A stretch of DNA of 64,000 nucleotides from Arenibacter sp. P308M17 (GCF_003426735.1 NZ_QVON01000001.1:1-64000), one strand, 5' to 3'; shown: positions 16,226 to 26,233, counted from the first letter of the stretch. Notes: generated by a model not told the origin, from the letters alone. Program-made: numbers and translations.

Positions 16226-18874
16226 ATGAAACAACTTCTTACAGCCTGCTTGCTATTCTTTACTTTTATTGGCAGTGCCCAAGGAATTAGTAATAAAGTT
16301 GCTTCCAGCATTGACAAGCAGTTTGCGTATGTAGATATAAACACCAATAGGGCATCCAATGTATCTGTTGGTAGGGTTACCCCTGAAATGTTTGGAAAGA
16401 GGGCTACGGCAAACCACATTAAAAGCAGAACGTTTAAAAATATTAAAGGGGCCGATGAAGGCTTTTATATCATTGCTGGCGTATTTGCCAATTTGGACAA
16501 TGCCCAAGATCTGGTACATAAATTAAAGGGAAAGGGTTTTGCTGCGGGAAATATTAGTTATTCAGGGAATGGGCTCAATTATGTTTATTTGAGCAGGTTT
16601 GATACATTGGATAACGCTATTGTAGCTTGTAACTCCAAATTGGATGGCAGCTATACCAATCCATTTTGGTTAATGAACATAGATAATGGCGGTAAATCGA
16701 AGAAATTGGAAATAAACGGGAACGGCACGGTTTCAAATTTGCCTTTACCCAAAAGCGTATTGGACAGTACTTTGGATCAAGAGGTACGGGATTATCCAAA
16801 AACATTTAAAGCTCCTGATCAAGAAGAAAAACCTGGGACGAAGACAAAGAATGCCCCGCCCAAGGTGGGATTATCCGTGGAAGAGGTTACTTATGATATG
16901 CTGAGTCCCGTTGGGAAAAATGATCTACCTAAGACAGGGGAAAAGGCAAGTAATACCAATAATAACATCAACGCCAATGCTGCTAGACTTATTAAGAAAG
17001 CAGATGAATATTTTAATAAAATGTGGTACGCTGAGGCTGCAGAGCTGTATGAAGAAGCCTTAAAAAAGGATGTCAACAATTATTCCTTAGAAATTCTTCA
17101 AAAGGCTGGAGATGCCCACTATTATAATACGAATATGGCGAAAGCCTATTATTATTACAATATCATATTTGAAAGATATGAAGAGGAAGTGTCGGCAGAT
17201 CAAATTTTTAAATATGCCCATACTTTGAAGGGCAACGGCAAGTATGCCAAGTCCAAGAGAATGATGCGCCTATACGACAAAGAGGTTCAAAAAGGTAATG
17301 TAGGCTTTACATCGGATATTAATGCCACCCAAAAAGAAGCCGTCCTGGACAATATTATAAATACGGAACTCAAATACGGCCTTAAAAACCTGGCCATAAA
17401 CACCAAGTATTCCGAGTTTTCACCCATGTTCTACAACGAGGACGAGATTGTATTTGCATCGGCCAAAGATTCTTCCATTTTTAATACCAGAAGGTATAAA
17501 TGGAACAATCAACCTTATTTGGACCTATATGTGTCTAAAATAAATAAGGAATCCCAAGACCTTAAGGAGGCAATTAAGTTTTCAAAAAAGATAAATTCCA
17601 AGTACCATGAAGCATCGGTAAGCTTTACGCCCGATAATACTACCATGTATTTCACCAGAAATAATTTTGGTAAAAAACTGAGAAGGGACAAGAATGGGAT
17701 TAACCATTTAAAAATATACACATCCAAAAAAATTGATGGGGAATGGACGGAGGCCGAAGAGGTTCCCTTCAACAGTGATGACTATTCTACGGGACATCCT
17801 GCTTTGAGTCCGGATGGGAAAAAACTTTATTTTGTTTCGGATATGCCGGGGACCATAGGGGACACCGATATTTTTGTGGTAGATGTATTGGACAATGGAA
17901 GATATTCAGAGCCCAAAAATTTGGGCCCTGGAATAAATACCAAACAGAAGGAAATGTTTCCCTTTATCAATGATGAGAAGTTATATTTCGCTTCCAATGG
18001 CCACGTTGGACTTGGGGGACTGGATGTTTACGAAGTTGCTTATGATGGGGAGGGTTTTAAAGAGGTAATCAATATGGGGCAGCCCATAAACAGTAATAAG
18101 GACGATTTTTCCTATATCGTTGAAGAAGGGAGCCAAAAAGGATATTTTGCATCCAACAGACGTGGCGGTAAGGGGGATGACGATATTTATTCCTTTGAAA
18201 AACTCCAGCTAGAAGAAGTGGTGAAGAATGCCATTTCCGGGGTGGTTACCGAGTTGATTACCGGCGATGTAATGCCCAAGGCCCTGGTTGCCCTCTTGGA
18301 TGGGAATAATATTAAATTAAAGGAAATGGTTACGGAAGATGACGGTTCCTTTGTCTTTGAAGATTTGGATTCCAATACCAAATACACGATTAAAACAACT
18401 AGGAGCGAATTCTTTGAAAATGTGGTTACAGCGGAAACCAAGAAAAATGAGGTGGTAAATGTGGATATTTCCATGAAAAGGCTAAAGGAGCTCATAGTCA
18501 TAGAAGACGGGATAAAAAAGCTAAAGACCGATATGATTTTCTTCGATTTTGATGCATCCTACATTAGAAAGGATGCATCGCTGGAACTTGATAAATTGGT
18601 GGAGGTGATGACCGAGTATAAGGATATGGTGATTAAGATTGAATCCCATACCGATTCCCGGGGGCCGGATGCCTATAATAAATACCTATCGGACAAAAGA
18701 GCCAAGTCCACAAGGGCCTATCTTATTTCCAAAGGTATTTCGGCAGACCGTATTGAAAGTGCCATTGGCTACGGGGAGGAACGTTTGATCAATGAATGTG
18801 GAAATGGGGTTCGCTGTAGCAGGGAGAAACACGAGCTTAATAGGCGTTCGGAATTTATCATAGTAAAGATGTAA
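16226..18874 (+). CDS. PorE-like envelope protein: SPOR, TPR, PD40, CarboxypepD_reg and OmpA domains
   Basis: The 882-residue exported protein starts with a signal peptide (MKQLLTACLLFFTFIGSAQG). In order it has: a SPOR-like domain (about 77-155, GFYIIAGVFANLDNAQDLV...); TPR repeats (about 250-350); a WD40-like PD40 beta-propeller (about 390-650, with ALSPDGKKLYFVSD); a carboxypeptidase-regulatory-like beta domain (about 665-745); and a C-terminal OmpA domain with KIESHTDSRG and NRRSEF that binds peptidoglycan. The TPR-PD40-CRD-OmpA order is that of PorE of the type IX secretion system. Many flavobacterial paralogues pair with a PorP/SprF barrel gene, and no such partner is adjacent here. Whether this is PorE itself or a paralogue is not settled. 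Confidence 0.8.
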   Translation: MKQLLTACLLFFTFIGSAQGISNKVASSIDKQFAYVDINTNRASNVSVGRVTPEMFGKRATANHIKSRTFKNIKGADEGFYIIAGVFANLDNAQDLVHKLKGKGFAAGNISYSGNGLNYVYLSRFDTLDNAIVACNSKLDGSYTNPFWLMNIDNGGKSKKLEINGNGTVSNLPLPKSVLDSTLDQEVRDYPKTFKAPDQEEKPGTKTKNAPPKVGLSVEEVTYDMLSPVGKNDLPKTGEKASNTNNNINANAARLIKKADEYFNKMWYAEAAELYEEALKKDVNNYSLEILQKAGDAHYYNTNMAKAYYYYNIIFERYEEEVSADQIFKYAHTLKGNGKYAKSKRMMRLYDKEVQKGNVGFTSDINATQKEAVLDNIINTELKYGLKNLAINTKYSEFSPMFYNEDEIVFASAKDSSIFNTRRYKWNNQPYLDLYVSKINKESQDLKEAIKFSKKINSKYHEASVSFTPDNTTMYFTRNNFGKKLRRDKNGINHLKIYTSKKIDGEWTEAEEVPFNSDDYSTGHPALSPDGKKLYFVSDMPGTIGDTDIFVVDVLDNGRYSEPKNLGPGINTKQKEMFPFINDEKLYFASNGHVGLGGLDVYEVAYDGEGFKEVINMGQPINSNKDDFSYIVEEGSQKGYFASNRRGGKGDDDIYSFEKLQLEEVVKNAISGVVTELITGDVMPKALVALLDGNNIKLKEMVTEDDGSFVFEDLDSNTKYTIKTTRSEFFENVVTAETKKNEVVNVDISMKRLKELIVIEDGIKKLKTDMIFFDFDASYIRKDASLELDKLVEVMTEYKDMVIKIESHTDSRGPDAYNKYLSDKRAKSTRAYLISKGISADRIESAIGYGEERLINECGNGVRCSREKHELNRRSEFIIVKM

Positions 18875-19004
18875 TATTTGGACATACACCTTGTCAATAG
18901 GGTTATAGGCCGTCTTTCTTTTATGGAATAGGCGATTTATTATGCTTCCAATCCAATAAATATACTGTTTAGTATTGTTATTGATCTACCCAAGTTCCTA
19001 TCCT

Positions 19005-19192
19005 GGTGCGAGCGTCATGCTCGTGCCTTTAAATTACGCATCAAAACTTTACTTATTCAGCCCAACAGAAAAAAAGCAGCTTAACATTCGTTGGGAAATC
19101 GAAGTATTTTTTGTTCACAGTAGGAGCCTAGCTATCGGCTCACAGACTTATTGCTGAGAATTGTATTAGGGCACGAGCATGACGCTCGCGCC
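19005..19192. repeat. Inverted-repeat element with 23-bp ends
   Basis: The sequence at 19005-19027 (ggtgcgagcgtcatgctcgt plus gcc) is repeated in inverted orientation at 19170-19192 with one mismatch. Each end is itself a small hairpin (gagc/gctc stem). The 142-bp interior has no open frame and contains a GAGCC/GGCTC hairpin near 19127. The pattern fits a REP/MITE-like non-autonomous element. No transposase of the matching type is in the window. The remaining parts of the 18875-19312 gap hold nothing else that I can name except the terminator at 19251. Confidence 0.65.
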
Positions 19193-19250
19193 AGCGATTA
19201 TATTGATGCGTTTTAAGGACATTTGTATTAATTTTCAAGCCGGAATGGGC

Positions 19251-19284
19251 AAAAAAAAAATAGGGCCTATAAAAGGGCCCCTTT
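19251..19284 (-). terminator. Intrinsic terminator after the DUF4837 gene
   Basis: On the minus strand GGGGCCC TTTTATA GGCCC forms a GC-rich hairpin followed directly by a run of about ten T residues. It lies 30-60 bases past the stop of the DUF4837 lipoprotein gene and would end the MltD-DUF4837 transcript. Confidence 0.8.
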
Positions 19285-19312
19285 GCAGTTATCTTAATTC
19301 ATGTCCAAGTAA

Positions 19313-20305
19313 TTATTTTTGGTCCGAGAATTTTACCGTTTTTAAAATGGCTTCCAGTTGGAACATATCGTCCCTTTTTTCTGTAGCCGGAGCAAAAACA
19401 AGACCTTCAATGACCACTTTCCTGTTATTTTTGTCATCGTTGATGATATAGGTCAGAAAGGGTCCGGCCATAGGATATCCGCTTATCTCCCATATTCCCC
19501 TAACTTCGGCAGCTTTTCTACCAGCAACTTCCACAGGGAAAACATAGGGGGCAAAGGCTTTTTCGGTAATCATATAGGTTATTTTTCCTGGTACATCGGG
19601 TCCTGGAATATATCTCTTGCCTATAGAATCCCGCATGGCCACAATATCCTTGACAAAGGTGGAATCGTTTTTAAAATAATCATTGGGAATATCATATGCG
19701 ATAATATTCATACTCCCTTTTTGAATCTGCCTATCGATCCATATAAAGTTGTTTTCCTGTTTGCCCACCTTATAAATCGAGGGTAGGGACAGGGTAATTC
19801 CCAATTTGTCGTTCAAAACCGTTTCCTTGCTAAGTGATTTTAAGAAACGTTTTTGCGATTCTTGTATTTCAACCTCCTTGAATGCCTTGATAATCCCATC
19901 GGCTTTGGCATCCAAATTTGAAATAATTTCCTCATCCGTTCTTCCTTTGATGACACCAACTTTTTGGGGAGTGGCATAAACATTTGTTTTAATATGGGCA
20001 AGGCTCAACGTATCCTTGGCCACAAAAAGCACCGAACGGGTTTGAATAATGGTACCAGAGAACACTTTTGGGGGCATTTGGTTGATGGTGAATAGGGGTT
20101 CTTCCCAAGGAAGGCCCAGAACGGGTGCCGCAAAATGCTGTCTTACATGGTCCCCAACCTGTCCTTGCCATAGTTCGTTCTCTATTACAACGGCCAAAGA
20201 ATTTATGGCACCCACGGATTCCGGCAGATATTTCTTTTTTTCTTTTTCCCCACAAGAGATAATGATCAAAGAAAGTAATACTACTACTGCACCAATTTTT
20301 TTCAT
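19313..20305 (-). CDS. DUF4837 family lipoprotein
   Basis: The 330-residue protein has a lipoprotein signal (lipid Cys at residue 18, IIISCGEK). The body matches the DUF4837 family found across Flavobacteriia, with a GAINSLAVVIENELWQG opening and a VRGIWEISGYPMAGPF block. The function of the family is not known. It lies 12 bp after an MltD-like lytic transglycosylase gene, so the two probably act together in the envelope. An intrinsic terminator follows. Confidence 0.8.
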   Translation of the reverse strand: MKKIGAVVVLLSLIIISCGEKEKKKYLPESVGAINSLAVVIENELWQGQVGDHVRQHFAAPVLGLPWEEPLFTINQMPPKVFSGTIIQTRSVLFVAKDTLSLAHIKTNVYATPQKVGVIKGRTDEEIISNLDAKADGIIKAFKEVEIQESQKRFLKSLSKETVLNDKLGITLSLPSIYKVGKQENNFIWIDRQIQKGSMNIIAYDIPNDYFKNDSTFVKDIVAMRDSIGKRYIPGPDVPGKITYMITEKAFAPYVFPVEVAGRKAAEVRGIWEISGYPMAGPFLTYIINDDKNNRKVVIEGLVFAPATEKRDDMFQLEAILKTVKFSDQK

Positions 20306-20317
20306 ATTGTTATTTAT

Positions 20318-21955
20318 TTACGAAGAACAATCGCACAATTTTAACTTTGTGCCCGGTTTTATGTCATTACCACTAATACCGTTCCATTTTCGTAAATTAT
20401 CTATACTAATTCCAGGATATTTTTTGGAAATAGTCCAGAGGGAGTCCCCACTTTTAACCGTATGTACCTTGACACCCGCCGTCGCCACTGTATTTTCTGA
20501 ACTTTTAGCTGTGTTTGATGAGCTTATTGATGAAGGAATTTTTCTTGGGTAAATAGTCAATCTTTGCCCTATTCTAAGGTTATTGCTTCGCAGACCGTTC
20601 CAATTTTTAATTTGGCTAACACCCACCCCGTATCTTTCTGCAATTTTTCCCAAGAAATCGCCACTACGTACCTTATAGGTTATTTGATCTTGCGATTGTA
20701 TTATTTGTGGCAAGGGCTCTTCTTTGGATTTCAGTTGATTCTGTACATGGGCATAGATGGCCTCCTCGTTGGCTACAAATTTCCCCAACGCATCCACTGG
20801 GAGCCTTAGGGCATAATTTTTGTCCTTGACATAGGGGATTACCTTTAATTTGTATGAAGGATTTAAAAATACCAATTCCTCTTCACTAACGTCTACCAAT
20901 TCCGAGATTTGATTAAAGGTAATAGTGCTCTTTACATGAACGGTGTCGGTCTCAAAATAGGGACGATCCGTGACCTGCCTTGTAAAACCATGTTCTTCCG
21001 CATATTCAAAAATATACATGGTAGCCAAAAATGCAGGTACGTAGCCCGCAGTTTCCCGGGGCAGGTTTCTTCTTATGTTCCAGTAATTTTTATAACCCCC
21101 AGATCTTCTTATCGCCTTGTTTACGTTTCCGGGCCCTGAATTATATGCCGCCAGGGCCAAATCCCAATCATTAAAGATATCGTGAAGCTTTTTAAGGTAC
21201 AAACTTGCCGCTTTGGTTGAATTAATGGGATCGCTTCGCTCATCTACATAACTGCTTACGTCCAAATCGTACATTTTTCCGGTCCCATACATAAATTGCC
21301 ACAATCCAGTAGCACCTACTCTAGAACGTGCCCTCGGATTAAGTGCAGATTCCACAATGGCCAAATATTTAAGTTCCAAGGGTACATCTTGATTGTCCAA
21401 TTCCTGTTCGAACAAGGGGAAATAAAACTGGCTAATGGTCAACATTCTGCTCATCATATCCCGTTTACGGGTAAGAAAGTAGCGTATTACATTTTCCAGA
21501 GAGGGGTTGTAGACAATATTAAAGGGCGTTTTTTGATTTAGGAGCTTCAATCTGGCCTTTAAGGTGTCCGTGTCTACATTGAAGTGATATACAGAATCTA
21601 TTTCCAGGGTAGTAATGTCCTGATAAATGGAATCGAATAAGGAGGAGCTGTCGTATAGTTCCTTCATCCAGAGGCTATCGAATTTTGCAGTTTCCGGACG
21701 ATCCTTTAAATTGTACTTTTTTTGACCTTTCACCAAAAGCAATGGATTGTCCTGAATCCCATCCTTGGCCTCCATTGTTTCCATCTGCTCGACACCTTCC
21801 ATATCCATGGCGGCAGTATCCACTACAATTTCTTTTGATTTTAAGATTTTATGATCCTGCTTTGCAGTGGGTATGGAATCAAATTCCTGTGCTACGCCTG
21901 TAACCCAGAAACCCATAGACAAGACGCCCAATAAGATATATTTGGAAGTATTCAT
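20318..21955 (-). CDS. MltD-like lytic transglycosylase with two LysM domains
   Basis: The 545-residue exported protein has a signal peptide (about residues 1-22). It has a lytic transglycosylase SLT domain at about 180-320, with the catalytic Glu in IVESALNP and the motifs GLWQFM and AYNSGPGNV. Two LysM domains at about 403-447 and 495-540 (YKVRSGDFLGKIAERYG and HTVKSGDSLWTISKKYP) bind glycan. It cleaves peptidoglycan strands to 1,6-anhydromuramyl products. The C-terminus ends in CDCSS. It is the first gene of a two-gene unit with the DUF4837 lipoprotein. Confidence 0.9.
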   Translation of the reverse strand: MNTSKYILLGVLSMGFWVTGVAQEFDSIPTAKQDHKILKSKEIVVDTAAMDMEGVEQMETMEAKDGIQDNPLLLVKGQKKYNLKDRPETAKFDSLWMKELYDSSSLFDSIYQDITTLEIDSVYHFNVDTDTLKARLKLLNQKTPFNIVYNPSLENVIRYFLTRKRDMMSRMLTISQFYFPLFEQELDNQDVPLELKYLAIVESALNPRARSRVGATGLWQFMYGTGKMYDLDVSSYVDERSDPINSTKAASLYLKKLHDIFNDWDLALAAYNSGPGNVNKAIRRSGGYKNYWNIRRNLPRETAGYVPAFLATMYIFEYAEEHGFTRQVTDRPYFETDTVHVKSTITFNQISELVDVSEEELVFLNPSYKLKVIPYVKDKNYALRLPVDALGKFVANEEAIYAHVQNQLKSKEEPLPQIIQSQDQITYKVRSGDFLGKIAERYGVGVSQIKNWNGLRSNNLRIGQRLTIYPRKIPSSISSSNTAKSSENTVATAGVKVHTVKSGDSLWTISKKYPGISIDNLRKWNGISGNDIKPGTKLKLCDCSS

Positions 21956-22070
21956 AAGGTTTGTTTTTTTAAGCGGGGCAGACTAAAATCGTGATTTTTT
22001 TCTGAACTTTAAAATTTAATTTTTAAAAGTAGATCAAAAACCGTAAGACCCTTTTTAAATAACGGTGTAT

Positions 22071-23261
22071 TTAAGCCAATATTGCTGCTATACCAGGAAG
22101 GGTTTTACCTTCTAGGCTTTCCAACATGGCCCCTCCCCCTGTAGACACATAACTTACCTTGTCCTCAAAACCAAACTGCTTTACCGCGGCCACAGAATCT
22201 CCGCCACCCACCAATGAAAACGCACCTTTTTTGGTTGCTTCATCAATGAAATTACCAATGGCAATGGTGCCCTTGGCAAAGCTTTCCATTTCAAAAACCC
22301 CTATTGGACCATTCCATAGAATGGTTTTCGATTTCAAGATTACTTCCTTGAATATTTCCAAGGTTTTTGGGCCTGCGTCCAAACCTTGCCAGCCATCAGG
22401 GATCTCGTTGGAGTTGACCACCTTGGTTTTGGCACTGTTGTTAAAGTCGTCCGCAGCCAAAACGTCTAAAGGAATATGGACTTCTACTCCTTTTTGCTTG
22501 GCCTTTTCAAGGATTTCCAAGGCCAATTCCATTTTATCGTCCTCACAGATAGAATCTCCTACCTTTCCTCCTTTGGCCTTAACAAAGGTGTAGGTCATTC
22601 CACCACCAATAATCAGATGATCTACTTTATCAAGTATGTTTTCGATGATCGTAATTTTGGAAGATACCTTTGCCCCTCCCAAAATAGCGGTCACTGGCTT
22701 TTCCCCAGTTCTCATTACTTTTTCTATGGCTTCAATTTCTTTGGACAACAAAAATCCAAAACATTTTTTGTCAGGAAAAAATTGCGCCACTATCGTGGTC
22801 GAGGCATGGGCCCTATGGGCAGTTCCAAAGGCATCATTTACATAAATATCCCCTAATTCGGATAATTTTTCCGCGAAGTTTTTATCCCCTTTTTCCTCTT
22901 CAGCATGAAATCGAAGGTTTTCCAATAAAAGAACTTCCCCACTTTTTAATTCGGCAACCGCTTTTTCAGCTATGGGACCAATGCTTTCAGTAGAGAATTT
23001 TACCGTTACACCAAGTACTTCGGATACCTTGTTGCAGATGTGTTTTAGGGATAGATCTGGATTTGCTTTTCCATCCGGCCTTCCCAAATGGCTCATTAGT
23101 ACGGCACTTCCGCCATCTTCCAATATTTTTATTATAGTGGGTTTTGCCGCTTCGATCCTATTGGCGTCGGTTACCTTAAAGTCCGCGTCCAATGGAACAT
23201 TAAAATCTACCCTTATTAATGCTTTTTTACCTTTAAAATTATAATCGTTGATGGTTTTCAT
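22071..23261 (-). CDS. pgk: Phosphoglycerate kinase
   Basis: From the ATG at 23261 the protein has 396 residues, the normal length. It shows [35 protein letters not shown] and the nucleotide-binding [13 protein letters not shown]. It catalyses ATP formation from 1,3-bisphosphoglycerate in glycolysis. A longer in-frame start at 23288 lies within the -7 promoter box (23286-23293) and is rejected. The gene stands alone and is divergent from holB. Confidence 0.96.
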   Translation of the reverse strand: MKTINDYNFKGKKALIRVDFNVPLDADFKVTDANRIEAAKPTIIKILEDGGSAVLMSHLGRPDGKANPDLSLKHICNKVSEVLGVTVKFSTESIGPIAEKAVAELKSGEVLLLENLRFHAEEEKGDKNFAEKLSELGDIYVNDAFGTAHRAHASTTIVAQFFPDKKCFGFLLSKEIEAIEKVMRTGEKPVTAILGGAKVSSKITIIENILDKVDHLIIGGGMTYTFVKAKGGKVGDSICEDDKMELALEILEKAKQKGVEVHIPLDVLAADDFNNSAKTKVVNSNEIPDGWQGLDAGPKTLEIFKEVILKSKTILWNGPIGVFEMESFAKGTIAIGNFIDEATKKGAFSLVGGGDSVAAVKQFGFEDKVSYVSTGGGAMLESLEGKTLPGIAAILA

Positions 23262-23285
23262 TTGCCATTTATTTTTAGAGAGTGA

Positions 23286-23293
23286 CAAATGTA
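23286..23293 (-). promoter_or_regulatory. -7 promoter box of pgk
   Basis: The minus strand reads TACATTTG, a perfect -7 consensus, 24 bases before the pgk ATG. It decides the start codon of pgk. Confidence 0.6.
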
Positions 23294-23480
23294 AAGATTT
23301 ATGGGTAGTGTATAAAGAGACTATTCCATTTATTTGCGTGGCTTATTGTTCAATGTTGATTATAAAATTGCAATTGGTTGCAAGTCAGACAGCATGTGGA
23401 CTTGTGTTTTGAAAAGAATAGATGGTTGTCCTTAAAATTTCCAGACATCCGGAAGCAAGTAATTTTAGGATAAAAACTGC

Positions 23481-23488
23481 TATATTTG
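23481..23488 (+). promoter_or_regulatory. -7 promoter box four bases from the holB ATG
   Basis: TATATTTG matches the -7 consensus and is followed by only four bases before the ATG of holB. Transcription would start at about the ATG, giving a leaderless or nearly leaderless message. Confidence 0.5.
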
Positions 23489-23492
23489 AACC

Positions 23493-24644
23493 ATGTTATT
23501 CAAGGATATTTTAGGACTTTCCCATATAAAAAAGCATCTGGTATCCAGTGCCGATGCAGGCCGTATACCGCATGCCCAATTATTTGTTGGGCCGGAGGGC
23601 TGTGGCACCTTGCCAATAGCGTTGTGTTATGTGCAGTACCTGATCTGTGGCAATAGTGAGGGGGAAAATAACAACGGCAATAATGCCTGCAACACTAAAT
23701 TTAATGCCTTGGCACATCCGGACGTGCATTTTGCCTTTCCGGTATCCAATTCGGAAAAAGTAAAAAGTCATGCCGTTAGTGACCATTATTTGGAGGAATG
23801 GCGCCAGTTTATAAAGGAGCAGCCCTATGGAAATTTATTTGATTGGTATAAATTAATCGGGATAGAAAATAAACAGGGACAGATCGGTGTGGACGAGGCC
23901 CAGGATGTGGTAAAGAAACTTTCCCTGAAATCCTACGAAGGGGGATATAAGGCCCTGATTATTTGGATGGCCGACAAAATGAATACCGCTACCGCCAACA
24001 AATTGCTGAAATTGATTGAGGAACCGCCGGACAAAACGGTATTGATTTTGATCGCAGAAGATGAAGAACAAATAATTCAGACGATCCGATCTAGGTGCCA
24101 AATATTGCATTTTCCTCGGCTGGCTGAAGAAGCTATTTCCCAAGCCCTCATTGAAAGGGGAGTTTCCGAGGAGGACGCCCATAGAATATCGCATGAAGCC
24201 AATGGTAATTTTAATAAGGCGCTCGATTTCATGAACAACGATTCCGAGGATTTGGTTTTCGAGAAGTGGTTTGTGCAATGGGTTAGAAGCGCCTTTAAGG
24301 CCAAGGGCAACAAAGCGGCGATCCACGATCTTATCTCTTGGAGCGAGGTGGTGGCAAAGACCGGTAGGGAGACCCAGAAAAAGTTCTTGAATTATTGTAT
24401 GTCCGTAATGAGGCAGGCCCTTATGATCAATTACAACACCCGTGAATTAGCTTTTATGCGGATTCATGTAGAGGGGTTTCAATTGGAAAAGTTTGCCCCA
24501 TTTGTTCATGAAAACAATATTGTTCACATAGTACAGGAATTGGAGGATGCCATTTATCACATTGAAAGAAATGGGAATTCCAAACTGATCCTCATGGATC
24601 TATCCATAAAATTAACCCGATTGCTGCACAAAAAAGCCGCGTAA
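23493..24644 (+). CDS. holB: DNA polymerase III subunit delta'
   Basis: The 383-residue AAA+ protein begins with a clamp-loader N-terminus (HIKKHLVSSADAGRIPHAQLF). The P-loop GPEGCGTLP lacks the usual GK(S/T), as in delta' subunits that do not hydrolyse ATP. It also has NKLLKLIEEPP and IRSRCQILHFPRL (the SRC motif). A Cys-bearing insertion (about residues 52-72) replaces the classical four-Cys zinc module. It helps load the sliding clamp during replication. DoxX follows after 23 bases. Confidence 0.9.
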   Translation: MLFKDILGLSHIKKHLVSSADAGRIPHAQLFVGPEGCGTLPIALCYVQYLICGNSEGENNNGNNACNTKFNALAHPDVHFAFPVSNSEKVKSHAVSDHYLEEWRQFIKEQPYGNLFDWYKLIGIENKQGQIGVDEAQDVVKKLSLKSYEGGYKALIIWMADKMNTATANKLLKLIEEPPDKTVLILIAEDEEQIIQTIRSRCQILHFPRLAEEAISQALIERGVSEEDAHRISHEANGNFNKALDFMNNDSEDLVFEKWFVQWVRSAFKAKGNKAAIHDLISWSEVVAKTGRETQKKFLNYCMSVMRQALMINYNTRELAFMRIHVEGFQLEKFAPFVHENNIVHIVQELEDAIYHIERNGNSKLILMDLSIKLTRLLHKKAA

Positions 24645-24667
24645 AGGAATTGTAAAATCTTAAAGTC

Positions 24668-25069
24668 ATGACCATGGACAACCTATTGACCTATCCTACA
24701 GAATTACTTCTTCTTCTATTTATGACCATTACCTTTCTTCAAAGTGCAATGGATAAGATCTTGGATTGGAAGGGCAATTTGTCTTGGTTAAAAAGCCATT
24801 TTTCCCAAACACCATTTAAAAATATGGTTCCCTTGTTGTTGGGGACGGTTATGGTAACCGAAATTGTGACAGGAGTGTTCTGTACCATAGGATTTTATAT
24901 GCTCATCGTTCAAGCAGATGGTTCAATGGCCTTTGCCGGTGCTATTCTTGCCTGTCTGGCCTTGTTGATGTTACTACTTGGCCAGCGGGTGGCGAAGGAT
25001 TACGATGGGGCAAGGACCATAGCCATTTATTTTATACCGGCTATTTTCTTGGTGTATTTATTGCACTAG
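24668..25069 (+). CDS. DoxX-family membrane protein
   Basis: The 133-residue protein has four membrane spans, and the LLLFMTITFLQSAMDKILDWKG segment at the N-terminus is typical of DoxX-like proteins. These are small inner-membrane proteins with roles proposed in redox or thiol metabolism. The substrate is unknown here. It follows holB on the same strand. An alternative ATG lies two codons downstream (24674). Confidence 0.7.
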   Translation: MTMDNLLTYPTELLLLLFMTITFLQSAMDKILDWKGNLSWLKSHFSQTPFKNMVPLLLGTVMVTEIVTGVFCTIGFYMLIVQADGSMAFAGAILACLALLMLLLGQRVAKDYDGARTIAIYFIPAIFLVYLLH

Positions 25070-25447
25070 AATTATTGGCCATTGCGATTTCTTTTTGGCC
25101 CAGATCAACAAAAGCATATCAATTGAGAGGGAGCTGTATTCCCTTTCGCTTACGTAAAAGTAAGCAATGGTAACTTTTTAGCCGAACATACTGTACGGTC
25201 GGTTTTTTACACACAAACCCGGAAGGGATCAAATTAAAAATCCGATTTATGGAACTAATGGGCCGATTATCGGTTAAAATCTGTCAAAAGTGGCTTGGCC
25301 GGAGTCGGCCTACCAACCATGTAGTTTGTAGCTGCCTGTTTATTTCTAATCGGATATTTTAAAGTTAAAGGGGATATTGGTAATTTAGGGCTAGTGTTTG
25401 GCGGTTATTTTCTTGCTGTAAGGCAGCTATAATATACTAGGGCTGAA
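25070..25447. other. Intergenic region with small hairpins
   Basis: The 378 bases between doxX and the patatin gene contain a perfect GCTTAC/GTAAGC stem (25148-25165). A weaker CCGA/TCGG hairpin follows at about 25182-25202 with a run of T residues to 25208, which could end the holB-doxX transcript. There is no open frame with coding character. Confidence 0.4.
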
Positions 25448-26233
25448 ATGGATTTATCGGAAATAAAATCAAAATCGGTTGGATTGGTGTTGTCCGGTGG
25501 GGGTGTTAAAGGTATGGCGCATATAGGAATGATCCAGGCCCTTAACGAATTTGGAATTAATACTAGGACCGTTTCTGGTACCAGTGTAGGGGCTTTGATA
25601 GGAGCATTATATGCCAACGGCAATCCTGTTTCGGAAATGCTTCAATTCTTTAAGGAAACGCCACTTTTCCGCTATCATTTTATGACGATATTAAAACCAG
25701 GCCTTTTGGATACGGACCGGTATTTTGATCTTTTGGCGAGATATTTTCCGGAAAATTCCTTTGAATCCTTGCAGCGCAAGCTTTATGTAGTAGCTACCGA
25801 CTTGCAGAAAGGGGATGAAAAAGTATTTTCCAAGGGGGAATTGATTAAGCCCTTGTTGGCTTCTGCGGCATTGCCGCCAGTCTTTAGTCCGGTGGCTATC
25901 AATGGACGCCTATATGCAGATGGGGGTATTATGAACAATTTTCCCTATGATGAGGTTGCCGTTTCATCAGATTTTGTCATTGGGAGCAATGTCTCCGGAA
26001 TCAAGGAAATTCCCAAAGAAAAAATAAGATCGTCCTTGCAGTTGGCGAATAGGACTACCTCTTTAATGGTTTATGCCATTAACAGAAACAAAGTCAATAA
26101 ATGTGACCTATTATTTGAGCCCAAGGCTTTGGAACTTATCGGGATACTGGACAAAAAAGGAATTGAAAAAGCCTATGCCATTGGTTACGAACATGCTGTA
26201 AGGCTAATGCAACAAACTTTTAGCACCTCTTAA
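25448..26233 (+). CDS. Patatin-like phospholipase
   Basis: The 261-residue protein has the oxyanion-hole block LVLSGGGVKGMAHIG, the nucleophile elbow GTSVG (Ser near residue 45) and the catalytic Asp in YADGGIMNNFP near residue 157. These are the Ser-Asp dyad features of bacterial patatins (RssA-like). It is predicted to hydrolyse acyl ester bonds in lipids. No signal peptide is seen, so it is cytoplasmic or membrane-associated. It appears to be a single-gene unit. Confidence 0.88.
   Translation: MDLSEIKSKSVGLVLSGGGVKGMAHIGMIQALNEFGINTRTVSGTSVGALIGALYANGNPVSEMLQFFKETPLFRYHFMTILKPGLLDTDRYFDLLARYFPENSFESLQRKLYVVATDLQKGDEKVFSKGELIKPLLASAALPPVFSPVAINGRLYADGGIMNNFPYDEVAVSSDFVIGSNVSGIKEIPKEKIRSSLQLANRTTSLMVYAINRNKVNKCDLLFEPKALELIGILDKKGIEKAYAIGYEHAVRLMQQTFSTS

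Noticed and set aside
23262-23288. Longer N-terminus for Pgk
   Set aside because: The extension overlaps a perfect -7 promoter box, and the family starts at the later Met.
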